Notes: generated by a model not told the origin, from the sequence alone. 64,000 bases of DNA from Desulfopila_A sp964446655 (GCA_964446655.1 CAYUPL010000016.1:1-64000); one strand, 5' to 3'. Numbered from the stretch's first letter, positions 27,096-36,930 are shown. Translations and numbers: made by a program.

Positions 27096-27639
27096 GGAAA
27101 GAAAAGAGAATGTAGTGCTCTTTCCGGAAGAGACGGTTCTGCAAACCAGGGTGGGACGGGTGGTTTCCGCCGGGGTGCGCAATCTGCGAACCGGAAAAAA
27201 GGATACCTTTTATCGGTTTCTCTTTTCCGACTGGGTCAATATCGTTGCCATCACCAGACAACTGGAAATAGTATTGATACGGCAGTTTCGTTTCGGTACC
27301 GGCAAGATGGAACTGGAAATCCCTGGAGGGGCCATTGAGCAAGGTGAATCTCCCCTTGAGGCCGGGCAGCGGGAGTTGCTCGAGGAGACCGGTTATGTCG
27401 GTCGGAATGCCCGGATTCTGGGAGAAGTCTTCCCCAATCCGGCTATTCAGAATAATCGCTGTTATACCATTCTGGTTGACGAAGCGGAACAAGCCGGTGG
27501 GCAGAATATGGATGAAATGGAAGATATCGAGGTTGTCGTTCTGCCCTATGACCGGATTGACGCAATGATAACTTCGGGCCGGATCAGCCATGGTCTTGTC
27601 CTCAATGCCTTGATGCTGTATGAGAAAAACAAGCGCTGA
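27088..27639 (+). CDS. Nudix hydrolase, ADP-ribose pyrophosphatase-like
   Basis: A 183-residue Nudix enzyme. The Nudix box GGAIEQGESPLEAGQREL, then LEETGY, is complete, and the preceding strand VLIRQFRFGTGKMELEIPGG with a downstream EVFPNPAIQNNRCY segment matches the ADP-ribose pyrophosphatase group. The start at 27088 overlaps sthA by eight bases and has AGG seven bases upstream, so translation is probably coupled. A role in pyridine-nucleotide turnover beside a transhydrogenase is sensible but inferred. Confidence 0.85.
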   Translation: MSEERKENVVLFPEETVLQTRVGRVVSAGVRNLRTGKKDTFYRFLFSDWVNIVAITRQLEIVLIRQFRFGTGKMELEIPGGAIEQGESPLEAGQRELLEETGYVGRNARILGEVFPNPAIQNNRCYTILVDEAEQAGGQNMDEMEDIEVVVLPYDRIDAMITSGRISHGLVLNALMLYEKNKR

Positions 27640-27789
27640 AAAGAAGATGCCGGCCTGAATCCCGGGCATTACCGTTTTACCTCTCTCCTTTATTTTTTCC
27701 TGATCACGAACGAAACTCAGCCGGATCGTATACGCTGCCGCTTTTTCAACAGAAGAATAATTGCTGTATTTTACAAAAATGATTTAAGG

Positions 27790-27818
27790 TTGACTCAAAC
27801 GTAAAGGTAAGGTATAAG
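27790..27818 (+). promoter_or_regulatory. Promoter with ACGTAAA element (candidate MerR-type operator) before fad operon
   Basis: TTGACT at 27790-27795 and TATAAG at 27813-27818 are 17 bases apart, with ACGTAAA starting nine bases after the first T of TTGAC. The same arrangement recurs at 59041 and 63909. The element lies between the -35 and -10 boxes, where MerR-type regulators bind. Confidence 0.65.
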
Positions 27819-27990
27819 GAGGGGAAAGTGGCCAGCGCATTGGACGTAAACATATGTTAATCGGTGCGATGAGGAATGGCGACGAGGCAGGAAAAGGGAG
27901 GCGTGCGGAAGCTGTTGACCTGGCTTTTTCATGCACATTGTGACGAAAATACCGACTGTTAAGAGAACCATGCTACAAGCGGCTTTCGCA

Positions 27991-28012
27991 AGAGACAATC
28001 CTGTCTTTTTTT
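27991..28012 (+). terminator. Terminator-like hairpin in the fad leader
   Basis: AGACA pairs with TGTCT around ATCC and is followed by seven T in all. The stem is only five pairs, so it is weak. It lies between the upstream promoter and the fad genes, which would allow attenuation or a short leader transcript. Confidence 0.35.
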
Positions 28013-28067
28013 GACGTATGGCCTGTTTTATGAGAGAGTATTGGTATCGGCTCAGTCGGCTCGAGGA

Positions 28068-28077
28068 TTACGTAAAG
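28068..28077 (+). promoter_or_regulatory. Second TTACGTAAAG element upstream of fad operon
   Basis: The core matches the palindrome seen at 59046-59057 but has no good -35 box beside it. It may be an auxiliary binding site for the same regulator. Confidence 0.35.
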
Positions 28078-28145
28078 CAAGAGATATATGGCAATAACGG
28101 TAATGGCTGCAACACTACGCCGGAACCTACACATGGAGGAAAAAA

Positions 28146-30536
28146 ATGAGACAGATTAATCGAGTAGCAGTGCTCGGCGCAGGTGTTATGGGCGCGACTA
28201 TCGCGGCTCATCTGGCCAATGCAGGCCTGGACGTTCTCATGCTTGACATCGTTCCCAGGGAACTGACAAAGCAGGAGCAGGACAAGGGACTGACCCTGGA
28301 GAGTCCCGCAGTGCGTAACCGCATCGCCGCGCAGGGACTGCAGAACATGCTGACCATGAAACCTGCTCCCTTTTACCTGAAGGAATATGCCAAACAGATA
28401 GAAGTGGGCAATTTTGAAGACGATCTGGCCAAGGTGAAGGAGTGCGACTGGATCATCGAAGTTGTGGTCGAACATATGCCTATTAAACTCGACCTTCTCA
28501 AAAAACTTGTGCCCAATATTGCTCCCGGCGCAATTCTTTCCACTAATACAAGCGGATTATCCATCAACGAGATGGCCGAGGCGCTTCCTGCCGAGATCCG
28601 CCGGAATTTCCTGGTGACCCATTTCTTTAATCCGCCGCGCTATATGCGGTTGATGGAGATTGTCGGATGCAGTGATGCCGACCCTGCCGTGATTGCTGCA
28701 ATGGCTGAGTTTATCAACAGGCGACTGGGCAAGGGGATTGTGTATGCCAAGGATACACCCAATTTTATCGCCAACCGGATCGGAGTCTATGCCATTTACA
28801 AAGGTATAGAGCATATGATGGCCCTGGAGATGACCGTTGAGGAGGTGGACAGTGTCGCCGGTCCGGCCACCGCGCGACCGAAGAGTGCTGCCTTCAGAAC
28901 GGTGGATCTCGTCGGTCTCGATACCCTGGGGCATATCGCCGAAAATACCTATGAACTGTTACCCGATGATGAAGAGCGCGAGGTCTTCAAGGTGCCCGAG
29001 TTCATGGCGAAGATGATCAAAGATGGTCTGCACGGCAACAAAACTAAAAAGGGTTTTTATTCCAAAGCCATGGTCGACGGCAAACGTCAGATCTACTACT
29101 ACGATCATACAACCGGTGAATATAAAGCGCTGCAGAAACCGAAATTTCCTTCTGTTGCCGCCGTCAAACAGATTGATGATCCGGCCCAGAAGATCAAGAT
29201 GGTTCTGGCCGCGGCAGACAAAGGGGCCGAATTTGCCTGGCGCTCCCTGCGTGATACCCTCATCTATACCGTTAACCGGATTCCTGAGATAGCAGATGAT
29301 GTCGTCAATGTCGACAACGCCATGAAATGGGGATTCAATTGGGAAATCGGCCCCTTTCAGATGCTTGACGCCATAGGTGTTCAGGCCTTTATCCAGCGGG
29401 CGGAAAAAGATGGTGTTGCCATCCCGCAACCCATCAAAAATGTGGAATCGTTCTACAGATTCAATGAAGAGGGCGAGCAGGAGTTTTATGATCTCCAGGA
29501 AGGTGCTTATAAGCCGGTGCCGACCAATGAGGATCATATCAAGCTCGATATCCTGAAGCGGAAAGCGGGCAATGTTGTTGAGAAAAATGCCAACTGCTCC
29601 ATAGTCGATCTCGGTGACGGTGTCTTCGGCTTTGAATTCCACTCCAAAATGAACGCCATCAGCGGGGATATCCTTTCCATGACCCATAAGGCGGTCAAAA
29701 GGGCGGAAGAAGAAGGTGTCGGACTGGTGATCGCCAATCAGGGCGTCAATTTCTCCGTGGGTGCCAATCTGATGATGCTGGCCGTAGCGCTGGCCGAAGG
29801 CGCATTTGAAGACGTTGATATGGTTATCCGCTCTTTCCAGAAGGCAACCATGGCCATAAAATATGCCAGGGTGCCGGTGGTGGCCGCTCCCTATGCCATG
29901 ACCCTTGGGGGAGGCTGCGAGTTTAGCCTCCATGCCGATGCAGTCAACGCCCACGCCGAAACCTATATGGGACTGGTTGAAATCGGGGTCGGTCTGCTGC
30001 CTGCCGGCGGCGGCACCAAAGAGATGTGCCTCCGTGCAGTGGATCTGGCAACCCGGTATAAAACCGATGTGACGCCGTTTATATTTAAAAACTTTGAGCA
30101 GATCGGCATGGCTAAAGTGTCCATGGGGGCTGCCGAGCTCTATAGCATGGGCTATATGCGCCATGGCGACGCCATCACCATGGATATCGACCGTCTCATT
30201 GCCGATGCCAAGAAGAAGGTTCTTGGACTTGCTAATAATTATCGCCCCGGCAAGCCCCTGCAAAATATCCCGGCCCCTGGGCGCAGCATTGCGGCAAGTA
30301 TCAAGAGTCAGTTGTGGAATATGAAAATGGGTAAATTCGTCACCGAATATGAGGCGGAAATGGGCTTTATCATTGCTCAGGTTCTCTGTGGTGGTGATGT
30401 GAACGCCGGAACCCCTGTTTCGGAAGAGTACCTGCTGCAGCTGGAAAGAGAGGCGTTTCTCAAACTGTGCGGCAACAAGAAGACTTCCGAACGAATTCAG
30501 CATATGCTGAAAACAGGAAAACCCTTACGTAATTAA
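28146..30536 (+). CDS. Bifunctional 3-hydroxyacyl-CoA dehydrogenase / enoyl-CoA hydratase, FadN type
   Basis: A 796-residue beta-oxidation enzyme. The dehydrogenase comes first: NAD-binding GAGVMG at 11-16, catalytic His near 159 in VTHFFNPPRYMRLMEI, followed by the helical C-terminal dehydrogenase domains. The enoyl-CoA hydratase/crotonase domain is C-terminal (from about 495), with VGANLMMLA and MTLGGGCEFSLHAD forming the CoA-binding oxyanion region. This order is that of Bacillus subtilis FadN and opposite to FadB/FadJ of enterobacteria, and the length also fits FadN. It heads a run of beta-oxidation genes in the same order as fadNAE. Confidence 0.92.
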   Translation: MRQINRVAVLGAGVMGATIAAHLANAGLDVLMLDIVPRELTKQEQDKGLTLESPAVRNRIAAQGLQNMLTMKPAPFYLKEYAKQIEVGNFEDDLAKVKECDWIIEVVVEHMPIKLDLLKKLVPNIAPGAILSTNTSGLSINEMAEALPAEIRRNFLVTHFFNPPRYMRLMEIVGCSDADPAVIAAMAEFINRRLGKGIVYAKDTPNFIANRIGVYAIYKGIEHMMALEMTVEEVDSVAGPATARPKSAAFRTVDLVGLDTLGHIAENTYELLPDDEEREVFKVPEFMAKMIKDGLHGNKTKKGFYSKAMVDGKRQIYYYDHTTGEYKALQKPKFPSVAAVKQIDDPAQKIKMVLAAADKGAEFAWRSLRDTLIYTVNRIPEIADDVVNVDNAMKWGFNWEIGPFQMLDAIGVQAFIQRAEKDGVAIPQPIKNVESFYRFNEEGEQEFYDLQEGAYKPVPTNEDHIKLDILKRKAGNVVEKNANCSIVDLGDGVFGFEFHSKMNAISGDILSMTHKAVKRAEEEGVGLVIANQGVNFSVGANLMMLAVALAEGAFEDVDMVIRSFQKATMAIKYARVPVVAAPYAMTLGGGCEFSLHADAVNAHAETYMGLVEIGVGLLPAGGGTKEMCLRAVDLATRYKTDVTPFIFKNFEQIGMAKVSMGAAELYSMGYMRHGDAITMDIDRLIADAKKKVLGLANNYRPGKPLQNIPAPGRSIAASIKSQLWNMKMGKFVTEYEAEMGFIIAQVLCGGDVNAGTPVSEEYLLQLEREAFLKLCGNKKTSERIQHMLKTGKPLRN

Positions 30537-30649
30537 TGAGGGAGAAAAGAGACCGGACGATATGTCTCATCAGCAGACGGTCTTTTCCCCTGCAAAGCAA
30601 TGAATATACGTGACGCAACTATTCACATACCCATTTGGGAGGATTTGAT

Positions 30650-31822
30650 ATGAAACAGGCCTACATACTGGCGAGCTACCGTACACCGGGCTGCCGAGCC
30701 AACAAAGGAAAATTCAAAGATATGCGGCCCGACGATCTGGCTGCCGTGGCCATCAAAGGTTTGATGGAGCGCACTGATGTAGATCCCATGAAGGTGGAGG
30801 ATGTCTATCTCGGCTGTGCCTTTCCCGAAGGCGAGCAGGGCATGAATATGGGCCGTGTGGCCGCCATGAAGGCCGGACTTCCCCTGGAGGTACCCGGCCA
30901 GACCGTAAACCGTTTCTGCTGTTCAGGTATCCAGACGATTTCCATGGCGGCGGAGCGGATCATGCTTGGTTTTGCCGATTGCATCATCGCCGGCGGGGCG
31001 GAGTCAATGTCTTCCGTGCCGATGGGCGGCAACAAGTACAGTGCCAATCCGGGCTTGATGACAGATTGGCCGGAGTCGTTCTCTTCCATGGGCATAACCG
31101 CGGAACTGGTGGCGGAACAATATAATATCAGTCGTGAAGCCATGGATGAGTTTGCCGCGGCGAGTCATGCCAAAGCTGCTGCGGCCATCAAGGCAGGACG
31201 TTTCCAAGATGAAATAATTCCGGTGGAAGTCGAGAAAACAAACGTTGTCGGCGGCAAGATAAAGCGTGATACGGAGCTGGTCACCATCGATGATGGTGTT
31301 CGTGAAGGAACCACTGCCGAGGTGCTTGCCAAGCTTCGGTCGGTTTTTAAGATCGGCGGTCCGGTCACTGCCGGTAACTCCTCTCAGACTACCGACGGCG
31401 CTGCCGTTTCCATGGTGGTTTCTGAAGATTTTCTCAAAGAGATCAGTAAGGATCCTTTTGCCAGATTTATCGCCTATGCCGTCAAGGGCGTACCTCCTGA
31501 AGTCATGGGAATCGGCCCGATAGCGGCGATTCCGGCGGTATTGAAATTGGCCGATATGCGGCTTGAAGATATCGATCTGATTGAGTTGAACGAAGCGTTT
31601 GCCGCCCAGGCCCTGGCCGTCATTGAGAATCTTGGTTTGAACAGGGAGATCATAAATGTGAATGGCGGCGCCATAGCTCTGGGGCATCCGCTGGGCTGTA
31701 CCGGTGCCAAATTGACGGCTACGTTGCTTCATGAAATGGGACGGCGTAAATCGAAATATGGTCTCGTTTCCATGTGTATCGGCGGTGGTATGGGTGCTGC
31801 CGGCATCTATGAAAAACTCTAG
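30650..31822 (+). CDS. Acetyl-CoA C-acyltransferase (3-ketoacyl-CoA thiolase)
   Basis: Thiolase of 390 residues that cleaves 3-ketoacyl-CoA with CoA to acetyl-CoA and a shortened acyl-CoA. Seen: nucleophile Cys90 in NRFCCSGIQTI, NEAFAAQALAV, GGAIALGHPLGCTGAK with the catalytic His, and CIGGGMGAAGIYE with the second Cys. The start at 30650 follows GGGAGG at seven bases. It lies 113 bases after the FadN-type gene and corresponds to FadA of the fadNAE arrangement. Confidence 0.95.
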   Translation: MKQAYILASYRTPGCRANKGKFKDMRPDDLAAVAIKGLMERTDVDPMKVEDVYLGCAFPEGEQGMNMGRVAAMKAGLPLEVPGQTVNRFCCSGIQTISMAAERIMLGFADCIIAGGAESMSSVPMGGNKYSANPGLMTDWPESFSSMGITAELVAEQYNISREAMDEFAAASHAKAAAAIKAGRFQDEIIPVEVEKTNVVGGKIKRDTELVTIDDGVREGTTAEVLAKLRSVFKIGGPVTAGNSSQTTDGAAVSMVVSEDFLKEISKDPFARFIAYAVKGVPPEVMGIGPIAAIPAVLKLADMRLEDIDLIELNEAFAAQALAVIENLGLNREIINVNGGAIALGHPLGCTGAKLTATLLHEMGRRKSKYGLVSMCIGGGMGAAGIYEKL

Positions 31823-32035
31823 CCAGACAGCAGGCAACCGACAACTCCCTTACAGGAGTTTGCCGGATATATGTGTCAATTTGACGATAACAGCAAAACA
31901 GAGGTGGCCGGGTAAAGATACTTCGTGTTATCCCGAGTGCAGGTAAGCGTAATCGCTATATGCCGATACTGCGCTCGGAGACGGGGGTAGCTTGCTTGTA
32001 TGGCTGTCGTAATTCAAGATTACAAGGTGAGAACA

Positions 32036-33811
32036 ATGGCTGATACTACATTAAAAGGCGGCGAATATTTGATTGTCGATGTGCCCTGCGAAGATGTTTT
32101 TACTCCGGAGGAGTTCAGTGACGAGCAGAAGCAAATCGGTGAAACCACGGAGCAGTTCATTATCAACGAAATCATTCCCAATATAGAAGAGATCGACAAG
32201 CAGAATTTTGATCTGGTCATTGAGGGAATGCGTAAATGTGGCGAACTGGGGCTGCTGATGATGGATGCTCCCGAGGAGTATGGCGGACTGGAGCTTGACA
32301 AAGCCACTTCCATGCTGGTCGGTGAAAAGATTGCCATGGGTGGATCCTTCTCCGTTGCCTTTGCTGCTCATTCAGGCATCGGCACCCTGCCTCTTATTTA
32401 TTATGGCACCCATGAACAGAAAGAGAAATATCTGGAAAAGATAACCTCAGGAGAATGGTGCGCGGCCTACTGTCTCACCGAGCCCGGTTCAGGCAGTGAT
32501 GCTTTGGGTGCTCAGGCATCCGCGGTATTGTCGGAAGACGGCAAACATTATATCCTCAACGGCACCAAGCAGTTTATCACCAACGGCGGATTCGCCGAGC
32601 TTTTCACCGTTTTTGCCAAAATCGACAAAAAACATTTTACCGCCTTTCTGGTGGAAAAAAGTTTTGAAGGACTGGTGGTTGGGGCTGAGGAGAAGAAGCT
32701 GGGGATTAAAGGTTCTTCCACCACGCAGATCATCCTGGATAACTGCAAAGTTCCGGTGGAGAACCTGCTTGGCGAAGCCGGCAAAGGCCATAAGATAGCC
32801 TTCAATGTCCTTAATGTCGGTCGTTTCAAGCTGGGCGCCGGTGTTACCGGAGCGGCCAAAATGGCCCTGGTGGAAGGTATTAAATATGCCAATGAGCGGA
32901 AGCAGTTCAATACCGCCATCAGTAAGTTCGGAGCCATAAAGGAAAAAATCGCCGATCTGACGGCGGAAATATATGCTTCAGAATCGTTGGTATACCGCCT
33001 GGCCGGGCTGCTTGATAATAAACTGGAAAAAATCGATAAATCCATCGACAACTACTACGAAGAATACCAGAAGGCCATTGAGGAGTATGCTCCCGAATGC
33101 GGCATATCGAAGGTTTTCTGCTCCGAGGTACTGGCCAAAACCGTTGATGAGGTGGTACAGATCCACGGTGGTTATGGCTATGTCAGTGAATATCCGGCCG
33201 AAAGATACTACCGCGATGAACGAATCAACAGAATCTTTGAGGGAACCAACGAAATCAATCGCCTCCTTATCCCCGGCATGATTCTGAGAAAGGCCATGAA
33301 GGGTGAGCTGCCTCTACAGGCCGAGGCCATGAAGGCCTTTGAGTCATTGATGACCCCTAGTTTCGAAGAGATTGAGGATAAACCTTTTGCCGCGGAAAAG
33401 GTTCTTCTGAAAAACATGAAGACCCTTTTCCTCATTCTGGCCGGAGCCGGAGTGCAGAAATTTATGGACAAACTGGCTGATGAGCAGGAAATTCTCATGG
33501 CAGCGGCGGACATCTCCATTCAGATTTTTGCCCTTGAAAGTGCTCTCCTGCGTGCTGAAAAGAACTACGCGGCGGCTTCGGAGCGTAAGAAGGAGCTGTG
33601 TCTGGCGGCTCTTAAGGTTTTTGCTTTTGAAGCGGCTGAAATTACAGGTACTGCGGCGCGGAAAGGCGCTTTTTATATCGAGGAAGGTGATACCTTGACC
33701 ATGATCCTCTCCGGTGTACGTCGGTTTACCAAATATGATGCCGGTGGTCTGCTACAGGCCAAGAGGCTGCTTGCCGAAACGGCGTGTGAAGAGGAGAAGT
33801 ATCTGTTCTAG
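32036..33811 (+). CDS. Acyl-CoA dehydrogenase, FadE (Bacillus) / VLCAD-like with C-terminal extension
   Basis: Flavoprotein of 591 residues that introduces the 2,3-double bond in acyl-CoA and passes electrons to ETF. Seen: TEPGSGSDALG for the flavin side, RKQFNTAISKFGAIKEKIAD, IHGGYGYVSEYPAERYYRD, and the catalytic base Glu near 402 in RIFEGTNEINR. After about residue 420 it has the extra helical domain of very-long-chain dehydrogenases and of Bacillus FadE, suggesting long-chain substrates. The start at 32036 follows AAGGTGAG. It is the third gene in fadNAE order. Confidence 0.93.
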   Translation: MADTTLKGGEYLIVDVPCEDVFTPEEFSDEQKQIGETTEQFIINEIIPNIEEIDKQNFDLVIEGMRKCGELGLLMMDAPEEYGGLELDKATSMLVGEKIAMGGSFSVAFAAHSGIGTLPLIYYGTHEQKEKYLEKITSGEWCAAYCLTEPGSGSDALGAQASAVLSEDGKHYILNGTKQFITNGGFAELFTVFAKIDKKHFTAFLVEKSFEGLVVGAEEKKLGIKGSSTTQIILDNCKVPVENLLGEAGKGHKIAFNVLNVGRFKLGAGVTGAAKMALVEGIKYANERKQFNTAISKFGAIKEKIADLTAEIYASESLVYRLAGLLDNKLEKIDKSIDNYYEEYQKAIEEYAPECGISKVFCSEVLAKTVDEVVQIHGGYGYVSEYPAERYYRDERINRIFEGTNEINRLLIPGMILRKAMKGELPLQAEAMKAFESLMTPSFEEIEDKPFAAEKVLLKNMKTLFLILAGAGVQKFMDKLADEQEILMAAADISIQIFALESALLRAEKNYAAASERKKELCLAALKVFAFEAAEITGTAARKGAFYIEEGDTLTMILSGVRRFTKYDAGGLLQAKRLLAETACEEEKYLF

Positions 33812-33969
33812 GTGCCTCGATCTGAACAAAAATGCCTATACTCCGACAAACTCCTGATTCGAGTTGATTGGAAAAGGGCAGGAAAGCAGCGAAACTTTTT
33901 GAGGAGAAGGGACCGGAGAAGGTTGACGCTCCTCCGCCCCTTTGGTCCCTTTTGCTCTTCGAGGAAAAC

Positions 33970-34917
33970 ATGGTAATCGAGCAGCATACCATTAATACAC
34001 CCTATATGGTTGGTCCCGTGCACTGCTACACCACTGCAGTGCACGGTGAGCTGATTCTTTTTGATACCGGGCCTCCCACCGGTGCCGCCCAGAAATATCT
34101 CAGTGCCAATCTGGATCTGGCCCGGCTCAGGTATATTTTTGTGACCCATTGTCACGTCGATCACTATGGCCTGACTCACTGGCTGCAACAGAACAGCGAT
34201 GCCCAGGTGTTTCTGCCCTATCGTGACGGCTTGAAGATCCTCTCCCATGACGAACGATTGCGGGATATGTATGCGCTTCTAGAGCGTCTCGGTTTCAGTG
34301 GGATCTACCTGGAAAAACTACATAATTCCTTGAGTGACGGCAGAGTCTTTCCACCCTTTCCCAAATCCTTCAAGATTGTGGAGGATGATATGCCCGACCA
34401 CCTCGGCATAGATTTCCTCAGCTGTCCGGGGCATAGTCAGAGTGATATCATTTACTATACCGATGACTGGGCCGTAAGCGGCGATGTTCTCCTTAGAGGG
34501 GTGTTCCAGTCACCTTTGCTTGATACCGATCTTGAAACAGGCGAGCGCTTTGGAAATTATGAGGCCTACTGCAGAACACTTCTTAAGCTTGCCACTTTAA
34601 GGGATAAACAGATCTGTCCGGGGCACCGAATAAGTGTTGACGGCGTTGATAATACCATACTGTTTTATCTTACCAAGATGCTCGACAGGGCTGGACAGCT
34701 CGCTCGTTTTGAGGGATGTCACGATAGCAATGTCGCTGGGATCGTTGAGGCACTATTTGGTGACTCGCTTGAACCTTTTCATATCTACCTGAAGACCTCA
34801 GAAATACTTTTCATGCAGGATTTTCTCAAAAATCCCGGTAAATTGAAAGATTCTCTACAGAAGATAGGTCTTTTTCATCATGTCGCGCCAAAGTACGACG
34901 GCGCTGTTTTCTCCTAA
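33970..34917 (+). CDS. Metallo-beta-lactamase-fold hydrolase
   Basis: A 315-residue MBL-fold protein. The metal motif is THCHVDHYG near residues 58-66, with further ligands in CPGHSQSD, SGDVLLRG and PGHRISV. The start at 33970 is chosen since GAGG lies five bases upstream and the first strand IEQHTINTPYMVGPVHCYTT fits the fold; an upstream in-frame ATG would add a 34-residue proline-rich stretch without support. Inside a beta-oxidation cluster a thioesterase-like activity is possible, but the substrate is unknown. Confidence 0.82.
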   Translation: MVIEQHTINTPYMVGPVHCYTTAVHGELILFDTGPPTGAAQKYLSANLDLARLRYIFVTHCHVDHYGLTHWLQQNSDAQVFLPYRDGLKILSHDERLRDMYALLERLGFSGIYLEKLHNSLSDGRVFPPFPKSFKIVEDDMPDHLGIDFLSCPGHSQSDIIYYTDDWAVSGDVLLRGVFQSPLLDTDLETGERFGNYEAYCRTLLKLATLRDKQICPGHRISVDGVDNTILFYLTKMLDRAGQLARFEGCHDSNVAGIVEALFGDSLEPFHIYLKTSEILFMQDFLKNPGKLKDSLQKIGLFHHVAPKYDGAVFS

Positions 34918-34929
34918 GGAAAAGAGAAT

Positions 34930-36930
34930 ATGCTCGATCCATTGTTCCAACCCATCCAGATTGGTTCGCTTGTCATTAAAAACCGGATTTTCATGCCGGC
35001 CATGCATATGAACATGTGCCGTAATAATATGGTCGGCGATCAACTGGTTGCGTTTTACAAAAAAAGAAGCGAAGGAGGCGCCGGGCTTATCAGTGTCGGT
35101 TATGCCACAGTTGATAAACTCTCCGGCAGCCCCATGAATATCGGCGCCCACGATGATTCGTTTCTCCCCGGTCTGACACGCCTGGCGGAAGGCATCAAAG
35201 CAGGCGGTGCCGGAGCGGCGATCCAGCTCAATCATGCCGGTCGCTATAACCACTCCAGCTTTTCCGGGGGACAGCAACCGATTGCTCCAAGTAGCGTGGC
35301 TTCGCGGTTGACACGGGAGACACCCCGCGCAATGCAGGCTGACGATATTGCCGCAGTGCAGCAGAGTTTTGCCGAAGCGGCCCAGCGTGCTAAAAAAGCC
35401 GGTTTTGATATGGTGGAAATTTTGGCGGGTACCGGATATCTGATCAGCGAGTTTCTCTCACCGCTCACCAATAAACGACAGGATCAGTATGGCGGTTCGC
35501 TGGAAAATCGAATGCGTTTCGGTCTGGAAGTGATCCGTTCGGTCCGCTCTCAGGTTGGTGATTTTCCTCTGCTGGTCCGTATAAACGGCAACGATTTCAT
35601 GGAAGGCGGCTGTGGTCTGGCCGAAATGGAGATATTCGGCAAAGAGCTGGTTCAGGCCGGTGTCGATGCCCTCTGCGTCAACGTCGGCTGGCATGAGGCG
35701 CAGATCCCCCAGATTGTTACCAAGGTGCCCAGAGGGGTTTTCGCGTATATGGCCAGACAGATCAAACAGCATGTCGATGTTCCGGTCATTGCCAGTCACC
35801 GCATTAACGATCCGCATACCGCCAGAAGACTCATTGGTGAAGGTTTTTGTGATATGGTAGCCATGGGGAGAGCGCTGATTGCTGATCCACTGCTGCCTGC
35901 TAAAGCACAAAACGGACAGGAAGGTGCCATCTTGCATTGCGTTGCCTGCGGCCAGGGCTGTTTTGATAACCTTGTCAGGATGAAAGCCGTTGAGTGCCTC
36001 TGTAATCCGCAGGCCGGCCATGAGCTGGAGTACCCTGTGGCCGTGGCGCCGGAACCACGCCGGGTGATGGTGGCCGGCGGGGGACCGGCCGGCATCAATG
36101 CTGCTCTAGCGGCTGCGGCACAGGGACATGAGGTGACGCTTTATGAGAAAAAAATGTTCCTGGGAGGGCAGCTCCACCTGGCCGGAGCCTCACCCGGCAG
36201 AGATGAATTCCTGGTGCTCGCTCGAGATTTACGCGAACAACTGGCTGAATCCACCGTCAAAATAGTGCTCAATACCGAGGTGGACGGTCCCCTGCTGATG
36301 CAGGAACAACCCGATATCCTTATTGCCGCCACCGGAGGTGTGCCTCTTGTACCAGCCATTACAGGGGCTGAACTGGATCATGTCGTCCAGGCCTGGGAGG
36401 TTTTGCAGAACAAATGGGTGGCAGGTGAAAATGTTGTTATCATTGGGGGAGGCGCGGTTGGTGTTGAAACCGCCCTTCTGCTGGCGGAACAGGGGACACT
36501 TTCCGGAGAGGAGCTCAAATTTCTGCTGCTGAACGGGGCTGAATCCCTTGAGACGCTCCGTCGTCTCGCTTTGCAGGGAAGTAAAAAGATCACTCTGGTG
36601 GAGCTTCAGGAGAAACTCGGCACCAACTTCGGCCGCACCACGAGGTGGTCCATGCTGCAGGATGTACAGCGTTTTGGTATCGGCGTCAGGATGGAGAGTC
36701 GGGTTTTGAGTATTGAGCAGGATGGTGTCCGTATCGAATCCGGTGGAAAAGAGGAGTTGCTTGAGGCGGATAGTGTTGTGCTGGCCGTCGGCACCATGTC
36801 CGACAATCCTCTGCAGAAGTTGGCCCTGGAGCTTGATATTCCCTGCAGAGTGGCGGGTGATGCCCACAAACCGGCAACGGTTCTCGAGGCGACCCATCAG
36901 GGTTTCAGAGCAGCACGGGAAATAGCTTGA
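34930..36930 (+). CDS. 2,4-dienoyl-CoA reductase / NADH:flavin oxidoreductase (FadH-like)
   Basis: A 666-residue enzyme of the old-yellow-enzyme/FadH group. Residues 1-330 are the FMN barrel (FMPAMHMNM, QLNHAGRY, and LISEFLSPLTNKRQDQYGGS). A 4Fe-4S site follows in CVACGQGCFDNL and VECLCNP near 340-360. FAD- and NAD(P)-binding domains complete it (VAGGGPAGINAALAAA near 380; VIIGGGAVGVETALLLAEQG near 500). It lets beta-oxidation deal with unsaturated fatty acids. It begins 12 bases after the hydrolase gene. A xenobiotic reductase is an alternative, but context favours dienoyl-CoA. Confidence 0.9.
   Translation: MLDPLFQPIQIGSLVIKNRIFMPAMHMNMCRNNMVGDQLVAFYKKRSEGGAGLISVGYATVDKLSGSPMNIGAHDDSFLPGLTRLAEGIKAGGAGAAIQLNHAGRYNHSSFSGGQQPIAPSSVASRLTRETPRAMQADDIAAVQQSFAEAAQRAKKAGFDMVEILAGTGYLISEFLSPLTNKRQDQYGGSLENRMRFGLEVIRSVRSQVGDFPLLVRINGNDFMEGGCGLAEMEIFGKELVQAGVDALCVNVGWHEAQIPQIVTKVPRGVFAYMARQIKQHVDVPVIASHRINDPHTARRLIGEGFCDMVAMGRALIADPLLPAKAQNGQEGAILHCVACGQGCFDNLVRMKAVECLCNPQAGHELEYPVAVAPEPRRVMVAGGGPAGINAALAAAAQGHEVTLYEKKMFLGGQLHLAGASPGRDEFLVLARDLREQLAESTVKIVLNTEVDGPLLMQEQPDILIAATGGVPLVPAITGAELDHVVQAWEVLQNKWVAGENVVIIGGGAVGVETALLLAEQGTLSGEELKFLLLNGAESLETLRRLALQGSKKITLVELQEKLGTNFGRTTRWSMLQDVQRFGIGVRMESRVLSIEQDGVRIESGGKEELLEADSVVLAVGTMSDNPLQKLALELDIPCRVAGDAHKPATVLEATHQGFRAAREIA

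Larger units (their letters stand above)
27640..28145 (+). other. Long leader / intergenic region before the fatty-acid oxidation operon
   Basis: 506 bases without a convincing gene. It holds a promoter with the ACGTAAA element (27790-27818), a ribosome-site-plus-GTG mini-frame of ten codons at 27828 that is unlikely to matter, a short hairpin followed by seven T (27991-28012), a second TTACGTAAAG element (28068-28077) and the ribosome site of the next gene. Confidence 0.5.

Noticed and set aside
27828..27860. A ten-codon frame starting with GTG after a strong ribosome-site-like sequence in the fad leader
   Set aside because: Too short and without biased composition for a leader peptide; mentioned only within the leader entry.
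28959..30503. A 514-codon open frame on the minus strand opposite the FadN-type gene
   Set aside because: It lies wholly inside a well-supported gene, has no family motifs, and is a codon-bias shadow.
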